DNA of 64,000 nucleotides from Burkholderiales bacterium 8X (GTDB lineage Bacteria > Pseudomonadota > Gammaproteobacteria > Burkholderiales > Burkholderiaceae_C). Shown here in pieces: positions 63,371 to 64,000 of the stretch (its first letter is position 1; each line of letters opens with the position of its first letter). Where the stretch lies: NCBI GenBank assembly GCA_902506565.1, contig LR732703.1:2990425-3054424 (forward strand). The letters are read 5' to 3'. The translations under genes were made by a program, and so were the position numbers. Below the pieces are notes generated by a model. That model was not told where the DNA came from. It was given only the letters and a program-made list of their open reading frames with translations, and did no database searches.

Positions 63371-64000
63371 TCATGCGGCTGCAAGGGCTGCCGGCGCCTT
63401 GGGAATCACCGCGATGCTGGAACGGCCGTTGACCGCCGTCATCCACACGTTCCAGGCCATCAGCAACATGCCGCCGAGGTAGAGCACGCCGCCTGCGACG
63501 CGCACCACGTAGTACGGATAGGTCGCCTTCACGCCTTCGACGAAGGTGTAGGTGAGCGTGCCGTCGGCATTGACCGATCGCCACATCAGGCCCTGCATGA
63601 CGCCCGCGATCCACATGGCCGCGATGTAGAGGACGATGCCGATGGTCGCGAGCCAGAAATGCACTTCGATGGCGCGCACGCTGAACATCTGCGTGCGGCC
63701 GTACATGCGCGGAATGAGGTAATACAGCGAGCCCATCGAGATCAGGCCCACCCAACCGAGCGCGCCGGAATGCACATGGCCGACGGTCCAGTCGGTGTAG
63801 TGCGACAGCGCGTTCACGGTCTTGATCGACATCATCGGACCCTCGAAGGTCGACATGCCGTAGAACGACAGCGCGACGATCAGGAAGCGCAGGATCGGAT
63901 CGGTCCGCAGCTTGTGCCAGGCGCCCGACAGCGTCATGACGCCGTTGATCATCCCGCCCCAGCTCGGCGCGAGCAGGATCAGCGAGAACACCATTCCGAT
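63371..64000 (-). CDS. ccoN: cbb3 cytochrome c oxidase subunit I (CcoN), C-terminal part
   Basis: CcoN is the catalytic heme-copper subunit that reduces oxygen with high affinity. About 210 C-terminal residues are seen, including [39 protein letters not shown] with the high-spin and low-spin heme b histidines, and [20 protein letters not shown]. The start is beyond the window, so its promoter cannot be seen. It heads ccoNOQP. The final helices match the family. Confidence 0.95.
   Translation of the reverse strand: MGMVFSLILLAPSWGGMINGVMTLSGAWHKLRTDPILRFLIVALSFYGMSTFEGPMMSIKTVNALSHYTDWTVGHVHSGALGWVGLISMGSLYYLIPRMYGRTQMFSVRAIEVHFWLATIGIVLYIAAMWIAGVMQGLMWRSVNADGTLTYTFVEGVKATYPYYVVRVAGGVLYLGGMLLMAWNVWMTAVNGRSSIAVIPKAPAALAAA

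Overview
The window is GC-rich, tightly packed DNA from a betaproteobacterium, most likely a Comamonadaceae member such as a Variovorax relative. This rests on the polA / DUF2782 / thrB / BPSS1780-type / uvrD gene order, the xseB-ispA-dxs operon, the TRAP transporters, the TetR-type PaaR with its palindromic operator, and GTG starts with four-base overlaps. Species cannot be settled from the sequence alone.

Layout. 1-2.8 kb: part of a phenylacetate catabolic operon (paaG, paaI, paaK) with a divergent paaR-like regulator. 3.3-8.3 kb: a four-gene cassette of two DUF2589 paralogues, a peptidoglycan-binding/GH46-like protein and a large membrane patatin. No function is known for this combination, and it is the best candidate for an undescribed system. 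8.3-9.6 kb: an EgtB/SenA-like protein in which two expected iron histidines are replaced. 9.8-13.7 kb: a TRAP transporter (small and large permeases, a two-helix partner protein, and a convergent Tat-exported binding protein). 13.8-16.9 kb: isoprenoid genes dxs, ispA and xseB. 17.1-20.2 kb: Rieske oxygenase, EamA exporter, rhodanese. 20.2-23.4 kb: a ZrgA-type zinc ABC importer operon. 23.4-31.7 kb: flavin monooxygenase, an acidic protein, a ZIP metal transporter, dienelactone hydrolase, an orphan amino-acid binding protein, dadA, two small paralogous membrane proteins and an M20 peptidase. 31.8-41.5 kb: housekeeping genes polA, thrB, uvrD and guaC (with a terminator-like leader hairpin), then an alpha/beta hydrolase.

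A tRNA-Ala(CGC) gene at 41.6 kb marks a change of content. Directly after it lies a short fragment resembling an integrase N-terminus, then arsRBC, then a block (44-64 kb) with the look of a low-oxygen island: universal stress proteins, a BON-domain protein, a phasin-like protein, a P-type cation ATPase, a GNAT enzyme, a response regulator, a degenerate carbamoyltransferase, an acetate-CoA ligase/GNAT fusion, an FNR with its cysteine cluster, a hybrid histidine kinase, a second Crp/Fnr regulator, and the cbb3 oxidase genes ccoNOQP-ccoG with assembly factors.

Eight FNR/ANR-type palindromes (TTGAN-N4-N-TCAA or close variants) sit in front of nearly every transcription unit between 45.3 and 55 kb. 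The likely logic is that low oxygen loads FNR with its cluster and switches on the stress, ion-transport and acetyl-CoA functions, next to the high-affinity oxidase used in the same condition. No CRISPR array, intact insertion sequence or rRNA was seen.
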